From: Roseomonas sp. AR75
GTDB lineage: Bacteria; Pseudomonadota; Alphaproteobacteria; Acetobacterales; Acetobacteraceae
DNA: 64,000 bases
Reading direction: 5' to 3'
NCBI RefSeq assembly: GCF_005222815.1
Contig: NZ_STGB01000001.1
Coordinates: 1,426,001-1,490,000, forward strand
The notes under the pieces were generated by a model that worked only from the letters and a program-made list of their open reading frames with translations, searched no databases and had not been told where the DNA came from. Positions 56,286 through 64,000 of the stretch are shown here, one piece after another (position 1 is the first letter of the stretch; each line of letters begins with the position of its first letter). The position numbers were made by a program, and so were the translations under genes.

Positions 56286-57710
56286 CTATCGCCCGGGCGA
56301 TTCCTCCAGGTCTTCCGGCCGGCAGGCGCGCGTCATGTCGAGCTGCTTCGCCAGCCCGCGCAGCGCCGTGCGCAACCCCGTCTCCAGCACCGGGTGGTAA
56401 TAGGGCATCGCCAGCGCCGCGGGCACGCAGAGCCGCTGTTCCACAGCCCAGGCGATGAGCTGGCCGATATGCTCCATCGCCGGCCCGAACATCTCCGCGC
56501 CGACGATCCGCCCATCATCCCGCGCGGCATAGACGCGCAGCAGGCCGCGGTTCACCGCCATCGCCCGCGCGCGCCCCTGGTCGTCGTAGCTTGCCGCGCC
56601 GATCGCGTGCTTCGCCGGATCGAGTTCCTCGTGGCGCAGACCCACCATCGCCATCTGCGGGTCGGTGAAGGCGATGGCGAGCGCGGTGCGGCGATCATGC
56701 CGCGTCACCGCGGGAAACAGCGCGGCATTGTCGCCGACGATGCGCCCCTCATCCGCCGCCTCGTGCTGCAGCGCGCGATGCCCCGCGACGTCGCCCGCGA
56801 AGAAGATCGAGGAAGCGCCGCACTGCCCGGTCTCCGGATCGCTCTCCGGCACGCCATGCCGGCCGAGCGCCAGCCCGGTCGCTTCCAGCCCGAGCCCCGC
56901 CACCTGCGGCCGTCGCCCCGCCGCGACCAGCACGCGCGCGAAGCGTTCCGTGCGCTCCTTGCCGTCCGGCTCGCGCCAGCGCAGCGTCGTGCCATCCGCA
57001 CCGGGTTCGGCGGCCAACATCTCCCGCTTCAGCCGCAGGTCCAGCTCGGCGCCGAGGTCGCGCCGCACCACCGCGATCACCTCCGGATCGCTCAGCGGCC
57101 CGAGCTCGTCGAAGGGCGAGAAGAAGGCGGTGCGCACGCCGAGGCGATGCATCGCCTGGCCCAGTTCCAGCGCGATCACGCCCGTGCCGATCACCGCCAG
57201 GCTGTCCGGCAGCTCCGCCAGTTCGAAGATCTCGTCGCTGGTCAGCACCTGCGCGCGGTCGAAGGGTTCCGGCACGAAGGGCACGCTGCCGGTGGCGACG
57301 ACGATGCTGCGCGCGCGGAGCTCCGTCGCCTCGCCCACGGCGAGCCGGTCCGGGCCGAGGAAGCGCGCGCGCCCGTGCAGGAACTGCTCCGGCGGGATCG
57401 CCTCGATCCCCTTCACCGTGCCGGCGACATACCGGTCGCGCTCACGCTGCACCCGCGCCATCACCGCGCGGCCGTCGATGGAAGGCGCCGCATGAATGCC
57501 GAACACCGCCGCGTCGCGCGCGGATTGCGCGGCGTCCGCGGCGGCGATCAGCAGCTTGGACGGCATGCAGCCGACGCGGGCGCAGGTGGTGCCGAAGGGC
57601 CCGGATTCGACCAGCACCACGCGCGCGCCGCGTTCCAGCGCCGCGCGTCGTGCGTTCAGCCCGGCCGTGCCTGCGCCGATGACCGCCACATCCGTCTCGA
57701 TCACCTGCAT
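56286..57710 (-). CDS. Dihydrolipoyl dehydrogenase-family flavoprotein disulfide reductase
   Basis: 474 residues. FAD site DVAVIGAGTAGLNARRAAL; redox disulfide GTTCARVGCMPSKL; NAD site LAVIGTGVIALELGQAMHRLG; second FAD motif IFFAGDVAG; C-terminal YYHPVLETGLRTAL holds the His/Glu pair. No neighbouring E1/E2 dehydrogenase genes, so it may be a stand-alone reductase (glutathione reductase, mercuric-reductase-like or soluble transhydrogenase-like). LVES in place of the usual E at strand 2 end is normal. Convergent with the preceding gene (3-base gap). Confidence 0.87.
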   Translation of the reverse strand: MQVIETDVAVIGAGTAGLNARRAALERGARVVLVESGPFGTTCARVGCMPSKLLIAAADAAQSARDAAVFGIHAAPSIDGRAVMARVQRERDRYVAGTVKGIEAIPPEQFLHGRARFLGPDRLAVGEATELRARSIVVATGSVPFVPEPFDRAQVLTSDEIFELAELPDSLAVIGTGVIALELGQAMHRLGVRTAFFSPFDELGPLSDPEVIAVVRRDLGAELDLRLKREMLAAEPGADGTTLRWREPDGKERTERFARVLVAAGRRPQVAGLGLEATGLALGRHGVPESDPETGQCGASSIFFAGDVAGHRALQHEAADEGRIVGDNAALFPAVTRHDRRTALAIAFTDPQMAMVGLRHEELDPAKHAIGAASYDDQGRARAMAVNRGLLRVYAARDDGRIVGAEMFGPAMEHIGQLIAWAVEQRLCVPAALAMPYYHPVLETGLRTALRGLAKQLDMTRACRPEDLEESPGR

Positions 57711-57750
57711 CCGTCGCCCTCCCGTGCCGGCGTTCCGAGGCGAGCCACGC

Positions 57751-58446
57751 TCAGCGCGGCGCGGCCTCGGCCGTGTCCTCCTCCGCCGCGGCGGCGTCGC
57801 CCGGGCAGGACGCCGCGCGCCGCTGGAGCCAGGCGCTGCGCAGCACCGCATAGGGATCGAGCGATTGCGCCGCCACCCGCGCGAGTTCGCCCTCCGCGCG
57901 CTCATAGGCGAGGAACCCGTCGCTCGCCTGCCAGCCCGCGACCGGCCCGGCGCCCAGGCCCTGCGCCAGCGCCGCATTGGCCGCGAGCCCGGCGGTGGCG
58001 TCGCGCAGGGTGCTCGGCCCGAGCAGCGGCAGCACGAGATAGGGCCCGCTCGGCACGCCCCAGGCGCAGGCGGCATCGCCGGGCGCCATGGCGCGGCGTT
58101 CGAAGCCGCGCGGCGCCGCCGCCTCGCGCCAGCCGCCCCAGCCGAGGGTCGCGTTGATGCCGAAGCGGGCGGTGGCGTTCCAGGCGCGCGAAAAATCCCC
58201 GGCGGCGACCGCGCTGAGCGCCGTCACGGGCTCACCGAGATTGGCGACGACGCGCCCGATGCCCTCGCGCGTGTCGGACGGCACCTGCGCGCGCCAGAAG
58301 GCTGCGGCGGGGGCGAGGGCGTATGTCTGCGCAAGGTCGTTGAAGGCGTGGACGCGCCGGTTCACGCCTTCCCAGGGGTCCGGCGCAGCCTGGGCGGCGG
58401 CGGGGAGGAGCAGGGCGGCGCAGAGGGGCAGGAGAAGGGCGCGCAT
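57751..58446 (-). CDS. mlaA: MlaA (VacJ)-family outer-membrane lipid asymmetry protein
   Basis: 231 residues. DPWEGVNRRVHAFND is the MlaA opening motif; NLGEPVTALSAVAAGDF, RFGINATLGWGGW and GVPSGPYLVLPLLGPSTLRDA are typical. It removes misplaced phospholipids from the outer leaflet. The leader ends AAAQA|APDP with no lipobox cysteine, so it may not be lipidated. mlaFEDCB genes are not nearby. Confidence 0.88.
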   Translation of the reverse strand: MRALLLPLCAALLLPAAAQAAPDPWEGVNRRVHAFNDLAQTYALAPAAAFWRAQVPSDTREGIGRVVANLGEPVTALSAVAAGDFSRAWNATARFGINATLGWGGWREAAAPRGFERRAMAPGDAACAWGVPSGPYLVLPLLGPSTLRDATAGLAANAALAQGLGAGPVAGWQASDGFLAYERAEGELARVAAQSLDPYAVLRSAWLQRRAASCPGDAAAAEEDTAEAAPR

Positions 58447-58718
58447 GGGCGGAGGGTAGCGCGGCGGGGCGGCTGGCGCGACGGGCGAGATGTCGGCGAA
58501 GGGCGGTGAACGGATATACGCGAACTGCAGCGAGATAGCTGCTCTGCGCCCATCTCAGTCGTTTAGCGCGTGGCCTTCAACTTCCGAGAGCAGACGTATA
58601 GCCGGAGAGTGAGCTCGGCCGCCGTCGTTTACCATCTCTAACAGGCAAAACGGATGGCTCGCTACGGCAGTATGGTTATGCTGCGCCAGGGTTGCCGAAA
58701 AGTACGCCGAGAAAAGCC
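58447..58718. other. AT-richer leader region of the orphan nuclease-like gene
   Basis: 272 bases with no convincing gene. Composition drops from the GC-rich MlaA side to a mixed stretch with TATACG, GTTTAGCG, TTTACCATC and TTATGC segments, close to that of the following gene. It probably carries the promoter of that gene and may be part of the same acquired segment. No repeat, att site or integrase was found. Confidence 0.5.
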
Positions 58719-59942
58719 ATGCATATGCTATCAGACCATAATCGGAAAGAGTTTCTCGCGACGCCGCAGCTGGTGCGCTTCGACTTTGTCAGCGGCACGA
58801 ACGGGTTCGAGCCGACCTTGCTGATCAAGGCCGATGTCGTTGTGCTCAAATACCTTACCCGAGGCGTCCGGCTTCAGCTGATGATCGCGCAGACCCATGG
58901 CCATCGGCTGATTTATAGCCTCATTGTCCATGATGATCCGACATCACCCGGGGTCATCTGGTCAGTACTTGAACGTGAAGAAGAGCGTCAGGCGCTGCTC
59001 GGTGTTGCGGAAGGCAAGCCGCTCCAGGTTTTCCTGTTCAACGAACTGGCGATTAACGTCGCTTGGGCGGAGATACAGGTTGCCGTCGCCGGCAATAGGC
59101 TTGGATCGCTCGCCGCGTATGCTGGGCTCGGCAAATTTGATCATTCAAGCGTCGTCGCGACAATTGATGACATTTACCCCCGCTTACGCGATGGCGAGGT
59201 CGACGATCCGACAATGTTGCTCATTGACTTGCCGGCCGTGTCAGAATGGAACCGGGTGCGGAACTTGTTGATCACCAATAGATCGGGTGTTAGCGAAGTC
59301 GACCTGTTCCATTTTGACGAAGGTCGCCAGCAGGAGAAGCTCGTCATCTGGCTCGCTGACAATCTGCATCCCGATGTCATTATCGACCAGCCGCAGATCA
59401 TGAAGGGCGGCCGTTTCCGTGAGCTGACCGACATAATTCTCAGCTACTCGGGCGGCACATTCATCTTCGAGTCCAAGGCGCTCACGCTACTCAACCGACC
59501 CGAGCTTCCCGATCGCACCAAGCTCAGCAGTAATATTTCTGCCAGTATCGAGAAGGCGTTCAAACAGCTGAAAGGTGCTGCGCGCCAGATACGGGACGGC
59601 GCGACGATCTGCGACCTCGCTGGTCGCGAGCACGAGGTTGAGCGCACCCAACCGATCCACGCAATCATCCTCGTGCCCGACCTAAGCTTGCTGCCACCAA
59701 AGTTCGGGTTTGACATGATGGTGGAGTTCGTAAAGGCGACAGGCGGCTATCTTCACATCCTCGACCCCTCGGAACTGCTTCGGGTCGTTGGGATAGCCGA
59801 GGAGCTCGTTCGGCGCAGTGAGAGCCAAACCATTACGCCAATGACGGCGCTCGACAGTCGGTTCATCCAGCGCGCTGAAACCTGCGTCGAAGCTCAGTCG
59901 CTGAACGTCGAGATCATCACGCGATTCAAAGCCGCGTCCTGA
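58719..59942 (+). CDS. Orphan protein with a PD-(D/E)XK-type nuclease motif, probably acquired
   Basis: 407 residues from ATG 58719 (TTG 58692 and ATG 58725 are alternatives). I do not recognise the family. The centre has ELTDIILSY (Asp238), then GGTFIFESKALTLL (Glu251, Lys253): D-x12-E-x-K on a beta hairpin, followed by a Lys/Gln-rich helix KAFKQLKGAARQIRDG, the usual PD-(D/E)XK arrangement. The N-terminal ~180 residues look like a mixed alpha/beta domain. Codon use and composition are unlike the neighbours: 33 of 60 bases are G/C at 59281-59340, where flanking genes are near 70%. Standing alone between mlaA and gdx, it may be a single-gene defence or host-interaction factor. Function unknown. 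Confidence 0.7.
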   Translation: MHMLSDHNRKEFLATPQLVRFDFVSGTNGFEPTLLIKADVVVLKYLTRGVRLQLMIAQTHGHRLIYSLIVHDDPTSPGVIWSVLEREEERQALLGVAEGKPLQVFLFNELAINVAWAEIQVAVAGNRLGSLAAYAGLGKFDHSSVVATIDDIYPRLRDGEVDDPTMLLIDLPAVSEWNRVRNLLITNRSGVSEVDLFHFDEGRQQEKLVIWLADNLHPDVIIDQPQIMKGGRFRELTDIILSYSGGTFIFESKALTLLNRPELPDRTKLSSNISASIEKAFKQLKGAARQIRDGATICDLAGREHEVERTQPIHAIILVPDLSLLPPKFGFDMMVEFVKATGGYLHILDPSELLRVVGIAEELVRRSESQTITPMTALDSRFIQRAETCVEAQSLNVEIITRFKAAS

Positions 59943-60034
59943 CACTGCGTTGCCCAGGCGGACATCGCGTGGGCAGCGGCGATGGCCGCTCCGGGTCGAA
60001 CCCGGCTGCGCCGTTGCCCTTCGCTCGGCGCCGC

Positions 60035-60349
60035 TCACGCCGACAGCTTCAGCATCGCGATCCCCGCCGCGATCAGCGCCACGCCCCCGATCTTCAGCGC
60101 CGTCGCCGGCTCGCCCAGCACCAGCATGCCGAAGGCCGCCGTGCCCACCGCACCGATGCCGGTCCACACCGCATAGGCCGTGCCTACCGGCAGCGAACGC
60201 AGTGCGACGCCGAGCAGGAAGATGCTCGCCGCCATCGCCACCGCGGTCCACACGCTCGGCCAGAGCCGCGTGAACCCCTCGCTCAGCTTGAGCCCCACCG
60301 CCCAGCCGATCTCCAGCAGCCCCGCGAGGAAAAGCCAGAGCCAGGCCAC
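60035..60349 (-). CDS. gdx: SMR-family guanidinium exporter (SugE/Gdx type)
   Basis: 104 residues, four helices. [20 protein letters not shown] carries the essential Glu; [32 protein letters not shown] in two parts, and GMLVLGEP follow. The IGAVGTA and GFTRLWPS elements point to the Gdx subgroup that exports guanidinium, rather than EmrE multidrug pumps. GTG start at 60349, six bases after the upstream stop. No guanidine riboswitch is visible; the leader is coding. Confidence 0.88.
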   Translation of the reverse strand: MAWLWLFLAGLLEIGWAVGLKLSEGFTRLWPSVWTAVAMAASIFLLGVALRSLPVGTAYAVWTGIGAVGTAAFGMLVLGEPATALKIGGVALIAAGIAMLKLSA

Positions 60350-60354
60350 GCCGC

Positions 60355-60684
60355 TCAGGCCACCCCGGCGCGGCGCAACTCGGGCTCCAGCCGGCCGGCG
60401 GCCAGCAGCCAGGCCATGCGCAGGTCGGAGAACAGCGACCACAGCGGATAGCGGAATGTGGCGGGACGGTTGCGCTCCACCAGCAGGTGCGAGCCCCAGG
60501 CGAAGCCATAGCCCGTCGCCAGCGCGGCCAGCGCCAGCCACAGCGGCCCCACCAGCACCGCCCAGGCCAGCACCACCACCCCCAGTACCGTGCCCACCGC
60601 ATGCACCGACCGCGTCATCGGATTCGCATGCTCGCGCAGGTAGTAGGGCCAGAATTCCTCATAGGTGGCGATGCGTTCGACCAT
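60355..60684 (-). CDS. DUF962 / Mpo1-like protein
   Basis: 109 residues with two or three hydrophobic segments. [23 protein letters not shown] is split by the conserved H-x-N-x-x-x-R-x-x-H pattern, and [20 protein letters not shown] is typical of DUF962. The yeast relative Mpo1 is a 2-hydroxy fatty acid dioxygenase, so an alpha-oxidation or lipid role is possible. ATG at 60684 preferred to the earlier start because the family begins with ERI-x-YEEFW. Followed closely by gdx. Confidence 0.84.
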   Translation of the reverse strand: MVERIATYEEFWPYYLREHANPMTRSVHAVGTVLGVVVLAWAVLVGPLWLALAALATGYGFAWGSHLLVERNRPATFRYPLWSLFSDLRMAWLLAAGRLEPELRRAGVA

Positions 60685-60770
60685 GACCGGAGCGTAACCC
60701 AGCCCGCCCGGCGCCGCCAACGCGCCTTTGCGCTACCGCCGCGGCGGCGCGGCTGGCAGGTTGCCCCGCG

Positions 60771-62378
60771 ATGCGCCTGCCCACCGCCCTGATCCCGCTC
60801 CGCCATCCCGCCTTCCGGCTGCTCTGGCTGTCCAACCTCGTGGCCAACACCGGCATGTGGATGCAGAACACCGGCGCGGGCTGGCTGATGACCAGCCTGG
60901 CGCCCACGCCCCTGATGGTCAGCCTGGTGCAGGTGGCCTCGCTGCTGCCGGTGTTCCTCCTGGCGCTGCCCGCGGGGGCGCTGGCCGATATCGTGGACCG
61001 CCGGCTGTTCCTGCTGGCGACCCAGGCCTGGATGGCGCTCTCCGCCCTGCTGCTGGCGCTGCTGACCCATGCCGGCGTGCTCGGCCCCTGGGGGCTGATC
61101 CTGCTGACCTTCGCCATCGGCGCGGGCACGGCCATGTCCTCGCCGGCCTGGCAGGCCACCACGCCCGAACTTGTGCCGCGCGACGACCTGCCAGGCGCGA
61201 TCGTGCTGAACGGCATCGGCTTCAACCTCAGCCGCGCGGTCGGCCCCGCCATCGGCGGCGTGGTGGTCGCGCTGGCGGGAGCGGAGGCGACCTTCGCGCT
61301 CAACGCGCTCGCCTTCCTCGTCGCCATCGCCGCGCTCGCGACCTGGAAGCGGGAGGAGCCGCGCAGCACCCTGCCGAAGGAGAGCTTCCTCTCGGCACTC
61401 CGGGCGGGGCTGCGCTTCGTCCGCGCCAGCCCGCCGCTGCGCGCCGCGACGATCCGCGCCTGCGTCTTCTTCGGCGGCCTTGCCGCGATCTGGGGTCTGC
61501 TGCCCCTGGTGGTGCGGGAGGGGCTGGGCCTCGGCCCCGAATGGTATGGCCTGATGCTGACGGCGATGGGCGTCGGCGCGGTGGCGGGCGGCTTCATGCT
61601 GCCCGCGCTGCGGGCGCGGCTCGACCGCGGCAGCATGGTGGTCGCCGCCTGCATCCTCGGCGGCGGCTCCCTCGCCGTGCTCGGCGTCGCGCCGCATGTG
61701 ACGGTGGCGCTGCTGGCCATGCTCGGCTTCGGCTTCGCGTGGCTGGCCGGCGCCTCCACCCTGCAGGCCGCGGCGCAGCTTGCCACGCCGCCCTGGGTGC
61801 GGGCGCGGGCGCTCGGCTTCTACCAGGTCGCGACCTTCGGCGCGCTGGCGCTCGGCACCGGGCTCAGCGGCTGGGCCGGCGACGTGGTCGGGCTGCCCGC
61901 CGCGCTGGCGGGTTTCGGCGCGGCCTGCGCCATCGGCGCGATCGCGGTCCGCGGCATGTCGATCGAGGCCGTCGCCGCCCCCACCGCGCCGGCGCGCAGC
62001 GACCGCGCTCCGCGGCCGGAACCCGCCGATCCCAGCCTGACGCCGCTGCTGGCCGATGAACGCCACCGCGTGCTGGAAGCGGTGCGCTACACCATCGATC
62101 CCGCCGACCGCCGCGCCTTCCTCGAAGCCATGCGCGAATGCCGCGGGGTGCGGCTGCGCGGCGGCGCGCTCTCCTGGCGGCTCTATGAGGATGTCGCACA
62201 CCCCGAGCGTTGGGTCGAAATGTGGATCGTCGAAAGCTGGACCGCGCATCTGCGGGAAGCGGAACGACTCACCGAGTTCGACCACGCCGCGCTCGCCCGC
62301 GCCGCCGCGTTCCAGCGCGATGGCGGCGCGCCGGAGGCGGGGCGCTACCTCAACGTGACCGGCGACCTGCCGGAATGA
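60771..62378 (+). CDS. MFS transporter with a C-terminal monooxygenase-like domain
   Basis: 535 residues. The first ~410 form a 12-helix MFS transporter of the enterobactin-exporter (DUF894) group: FRLLWLSNLVANTGMWMQN, LPAGALADIVDRR, ATTPELVPRDDLPGAIVLNG. The last ~110 residues are a soluble, ferredoxin-fold-like domain (VRYTIDPADRRAFLEAM and VEMWIVESWTAHLREAERL), like an antibiotic-biosynthesis monooxygenase domain. The pairing may protect against a toxic small molecule. Divergent from the DUF962 gene. Confidence 0.85.
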   Translation: MRLPTALIPLRHPAFRLLWLSNLVANTGMWMQNTGAGWLMTSLAPTPLMVSLVQVASLLPVFLLALPAGALADIVDRRLFLLATQAWMALSALLLALLTHAGVLGPWGLILLTFAIGAGTAMSSPAWQATTPELVPRDDLPGAIVLNGIGFNLSRAVGPAIGGVVVALAGAEATFALNALAFLVAIAALATWKREEPRSTLPKESFLSALRAGLRFVRASPPLRAATIRACVFFGGLAAIWGLLPLVVREGLGLGPEWYGLMLTAMGVGAVAGGFMLPALRARLDRGSMVVAACILGGGSLAVLGVAPHVTVALLAMLGFGFAWLAGASTLQAAAQLATPPWVRARALGFYQVATFGALALGTGLSGWAGDVVGLPAALAGFGAACAIGAIAVRGMSIEAVAAPTAPARSDRAPRPEPADPSLTPLLADERHRVLEAVRYTIDPADRRAFLEAMRECRGVRLRGGALSWRLYEDVAHPERWVEMWIVESWTAHLREAERLTEFDHAALARAAAFQRDGGAPEAGRYLNVTGDLPE

Positions 62379-62532
62379 ACCGCGCCGGTGACATTGTCAT
62401 GGGGCATGTCTCAGTACGCGTGTATTTCGCACGAGACTGAACAGCCCTTCCCCTCCCTGTTCCGATAGGAGGAAGCACCGAGGACCCGGCGCCGTGCCGG
62501 CTGCCCCTCGACGGACCAAGGAGGATGACCTC

Positions 62533-63054
62533 ATGCGGATTCACGCGCTGGCCCTTCTGGCCGCGGCCGGGCTGGCGATCGCGCCGGCCGCGCAGGCCGA
62601 CTGGCTCTATGTGGGAAGCTGGGAGGTGAACGAGGGGCCGAGCTGGGTCACCCTGCCTCCGGCCTATACCGGTCAGCAGGCCGCCGCCCTGCTGTTCGGT
62701 GGCAACCCGGCCGACTATGCGATCTCCACCGCCGGCTCCGACCCCGGGCAGATCACCAACACCGCCTGGTACAGCGTGCTCGGCGTCTTCGGCCTGAACA
62801 ATGGCGGCTTCGAATTCGCGCAGGACTACGTCGCCCCCGCCTCCAGCCAGGCGCCGGGAAGCTACTATTCGGGCGCCTCCTTCCCCTCGCTCGCGACCGA
62901 TGCCGCCTCTGCCTATGTTTCGGACAATGCCGGCGAGGGCAACGTCAACTACGCCTTCGTCTGGGGCACGGCGACGGTGCCGGAGCCGATGTCCTTCGCC
63001 CTGTTCGGCCTCGGCCTGGCCGGACTGGGCGCGATCCGCGCACGGCGCCGCTGA
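62533..63054 (+). CDS. PEP-CTERM sorting-domain protein
   Basis: 173 residues. Leader MRIHALALLAAAGLAIAPAAQA then a Gly/Ser/Ala-rich mature part (EVNEGPSWVTLPPAY, GSYYSGASFPSLATD). C-terminus VPEPMSFALFGLGLAGLGAI plus RARRR: the V-P-E-P motif, a helix and a basic tail read by exosortase. Such proteins are sent to the surface in EPS-producing Gram-negatives. Strong ribosome site AAGGAGGATGACCTC. Mature function unknown; the exosortase must be elsewhere. Confidence 0.9.
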   Translation: MRIHALALLAAAGLAIAPAAQADWLYVGSWEVNEGPSWVTLPPAYTGQQAAALLFGGNPADYAISTAGSDPGQITNTAWYSVLGVFGLNNGGFEFAQDYVAPASSQAPGSYYSGASFPSLATDAASAYVSDNAGEGNVNYAFVWGTATVPEPMSFALFGLGLAGLGAIRARRR

Positions 63055-63060
63055 CCAGAA

Positions 63061-63081
63061 CGGGCCCGCGGCGCGGGCCCG
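63061..63081 (+). terminator. Hairpin after the PEP-CTERM gene
   Basis: CGGGCCCGC and GCGGGCCCG form a 9-base-pair GC stem around GGC, seven bases after the stop. No T-run follows. It separates the PEP-CTERM gene from dps. Confidence 0.6.
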
Positions 63082-63182
63082 CTCATCCTGCATGGCTGCG
63101 GAACGGCACGCCGGTGGAACCCGGGCGTGCCGTCGCCAGTTTAGGCAGCGTAACCAACCCTGGTGCGATGCAGGAGACCGCC

Positions 63183-63659
63183 ATGCCGAAAAGCCGCAAC
63201 GACCTGAACGACAACGCGAAGAAGACGTCGATCGGGGTGCTGCAGGCCTGCCTGACCGACAGCATCGACCTCTACAACGGCACGCGCCAGGCGCACTGGA
63301 ACGTGCGCGGCCCGAACTTCCGCTCGCTCCACCTGATGTTCGAGGAATTCTACAACAGCCTCGCCACCGACATCGACGAGATTGCCGAACGGCTGGTGCA
63401 GCTGGGCGGCACCGCCAATGGCACGAGCCAGTCCGTCGCCTCCGGCACGACGCTGCCGCCCTTCCCGACCGACCTGCACGCCGGCGACAAGCTGCTCGCG
63501 GCGATGCTGGAGCGCTACACCGCCGTGGCGAAGAGCCTGCGCGAGGGCATCGACACCACCGACGAGGCCGGCGACGCCGACACCGCGGACCTGTTGACCG
63601 GCATATCGCGAAACGTGGACAAGGCGGTATGGATGATGGAGGCAACGGCGGACCGCTGA
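63183..63659 (+). CDS. dps: Dps, DNA-binding ferritin-like protein
   Basis: 158 residues. Ferroxidase and fold motifs: QAHWNVRGPNFRSLHLMFEEF in two parts, LATDIDEIAERLVQLGG, and a C-terminal SRNVDKAVWMMEA. The dodecamer oxidises and stores iron, and coats DNA under starvation or peroxide stress. ATG 63183 has AGGAGA six bases before; ATG 63168 is an alternative. The basic N-terminus (PKSRNDLNDNAKK) could bind DNA. The amn gene starts inside its end. Confidence 0.92.
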   Translation: MPKSRNDLNDNAKKTSIGVLQACLTDSIDLYNGTRQAHWNVRGPNFRSLHLMFEEFYNSLATDIDEIAERLVQLGGTANGTSQSVASGTTLPPFPTDLHAGDKLLAAMLERYTAVAKSLREGIDTTDEAGDADTADLLTGISRNVDKAVWMMEATADR

Positions 63660-64000
63660 CGCCGGCGGCGGCCGCAGCGACGCGCTGCGAGACGCCGGAG
63701 GCCGCGGTGGATGCCCTGGCGGCGCTGCATGGCGCCGCCACCGCCGCGTTGCGCGCGGCGCTGGAACGAGTCCTGTCCGGTGGACCACCGCCCACACCCG
63801 AGGAGCGCGCCGCCTTCCGCTACCCGGAGCTTCGCCTGACCTATGCGCCAGGCACCGGGGAGCGGCCGGCGGTGCGGCGGGCCTGGGCCAAGTTCCAGGC
63901 GCCCGGCATCTACGCCACCACCATCACCCAGCCCGGCTTCTTCCGCCGCTACCTGCTGGAGCAGCTCCGCCCCCTCATGGGCGAGTTCGGCGCCACCGCC
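63629..64000 (+). CDS. amn: AMP nucleosidase, N-terminal part (cut by window edge)
   Basis: 124 residues are visible; the gene runs off the right edge. Family segments: FRYPELRLTY, RRAWAKFQAPGIYATTITQ and FFRRYLLEQLRPL, matching the N-terminal domain of Amn. The enzyme splits AMP to adenine and ribose 5-phosphate. The only ATG lies inside dps (31-base overlap in another frame), which implies coupled expression; GTG 63708 would lose part of the domain. Conserved catalytic residues are beyond the edge. Confidence 0.8.
   Translation, partial: MDDGGNGGPLTPAAAAATRCETPEAAVDALAALHGAATAALRAALERVLSGGPPPTPEERAAFRYPELRLTYAPGTGERPAVRRAWAKFQAPGIYATTITQPGFFRRYLLEQLRPLMGEFGATA

Noticed and set aside
60035..60684. 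Guanidine riboswitch upstream of gdx
   Set aside because: The upstream bases are the end of the DUF962 gene, six bases away, and no room exists for the aptamer.

Overview
The window is very GC-rich, densely packed DNA from what looks like an alphaproteobacterium of the Acetobacteraceae (Roseomonas-like). The evidence is indirect: many substrate-binding-protein transporters (TRAP, Bug/TTT, Dpp, OpuC-type, Ugp), long runs of genes joined by ATGA/TGATG/TTGA stop-start overlaps, a SugE-type exporter, a DUF3141 PHA-synthase-like protein and a PEP-CTERM protein. No rRNA, tRNA or CRISPR array was seen. No 16S is present, so the taxon is inference.

Layout. 1-6077: start of a Gfo/Idh/MocA oxidoreductase, enoyl-CoA hydratase, a divergent CoA-transferase/MaoC pair and a DctPQM TRAP transporter (organic or fatty acid use). 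6117-11993: ABC exporter, an unusual methyltransferase-HNH nuclease fusion and a DUF3141 alpha/beta hydrolase. 12073-16058: small protein and an osmoprotectant (YehZYXW-type) ABC system. 16066-22865: two signal-less BMP-like proteins around a Bug receptor, then 8-oxoguanine deaminase, a BKACE enzyme and an FAD dehydrogenase. 22867-31415: dipeptide-type ABC system with a divergent binding protein, creatininase-like, ketopantoate-reductase-like and M20 peptidase genes. 31416-36012: kinase-USP fusion with a metallophosphoesterase, then a DapA-like/gntK/gnd gluconate cluster. 36163-40834: ETHE1-like hydrolase and xanthine dehydrogenase. 40947-45872: glycosyltransferase, rfbC-rfbD-rfbA and an FAD monooxygenase. 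45894-50838: a ugpB-A-E-C operon with a Pho-box-like site upstream. 50893-56282: two large glycosyltransferases and a zinc-ribbon methyltransferase-like protein. 56286-64000: dihydrolipoyl-dehydrogenase-like, MlaA, an AT-richer orphan gene, gdx, Mpo1-like, MFS transporter, PEP-CTERM protein, dps and the start of amn.

The most unusual structure is a compact 470-bp unit between ugpA and ugpE: two 49-bp inverted repeats (48 of 49 identical) enclosing one DUF559 (Vsr/PD-(D/E)XK-like) nuclease gene on the opposite strand. The repeats are a GC palindrome plus a G-rich tail. A gene-less doublet of the same design lies at 36035-36128. This resembles the REPIN/RAYT arrangement with a DUF559 nuclease in the place of the transposase, and is the best candidate for an undescribed element. 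Two other nuclease candidates stand alone: the methyltransferase-HNH fusion (7883-9595) and an apparently acquired gene with a D-x12-E-x-K motif (58719-59942).
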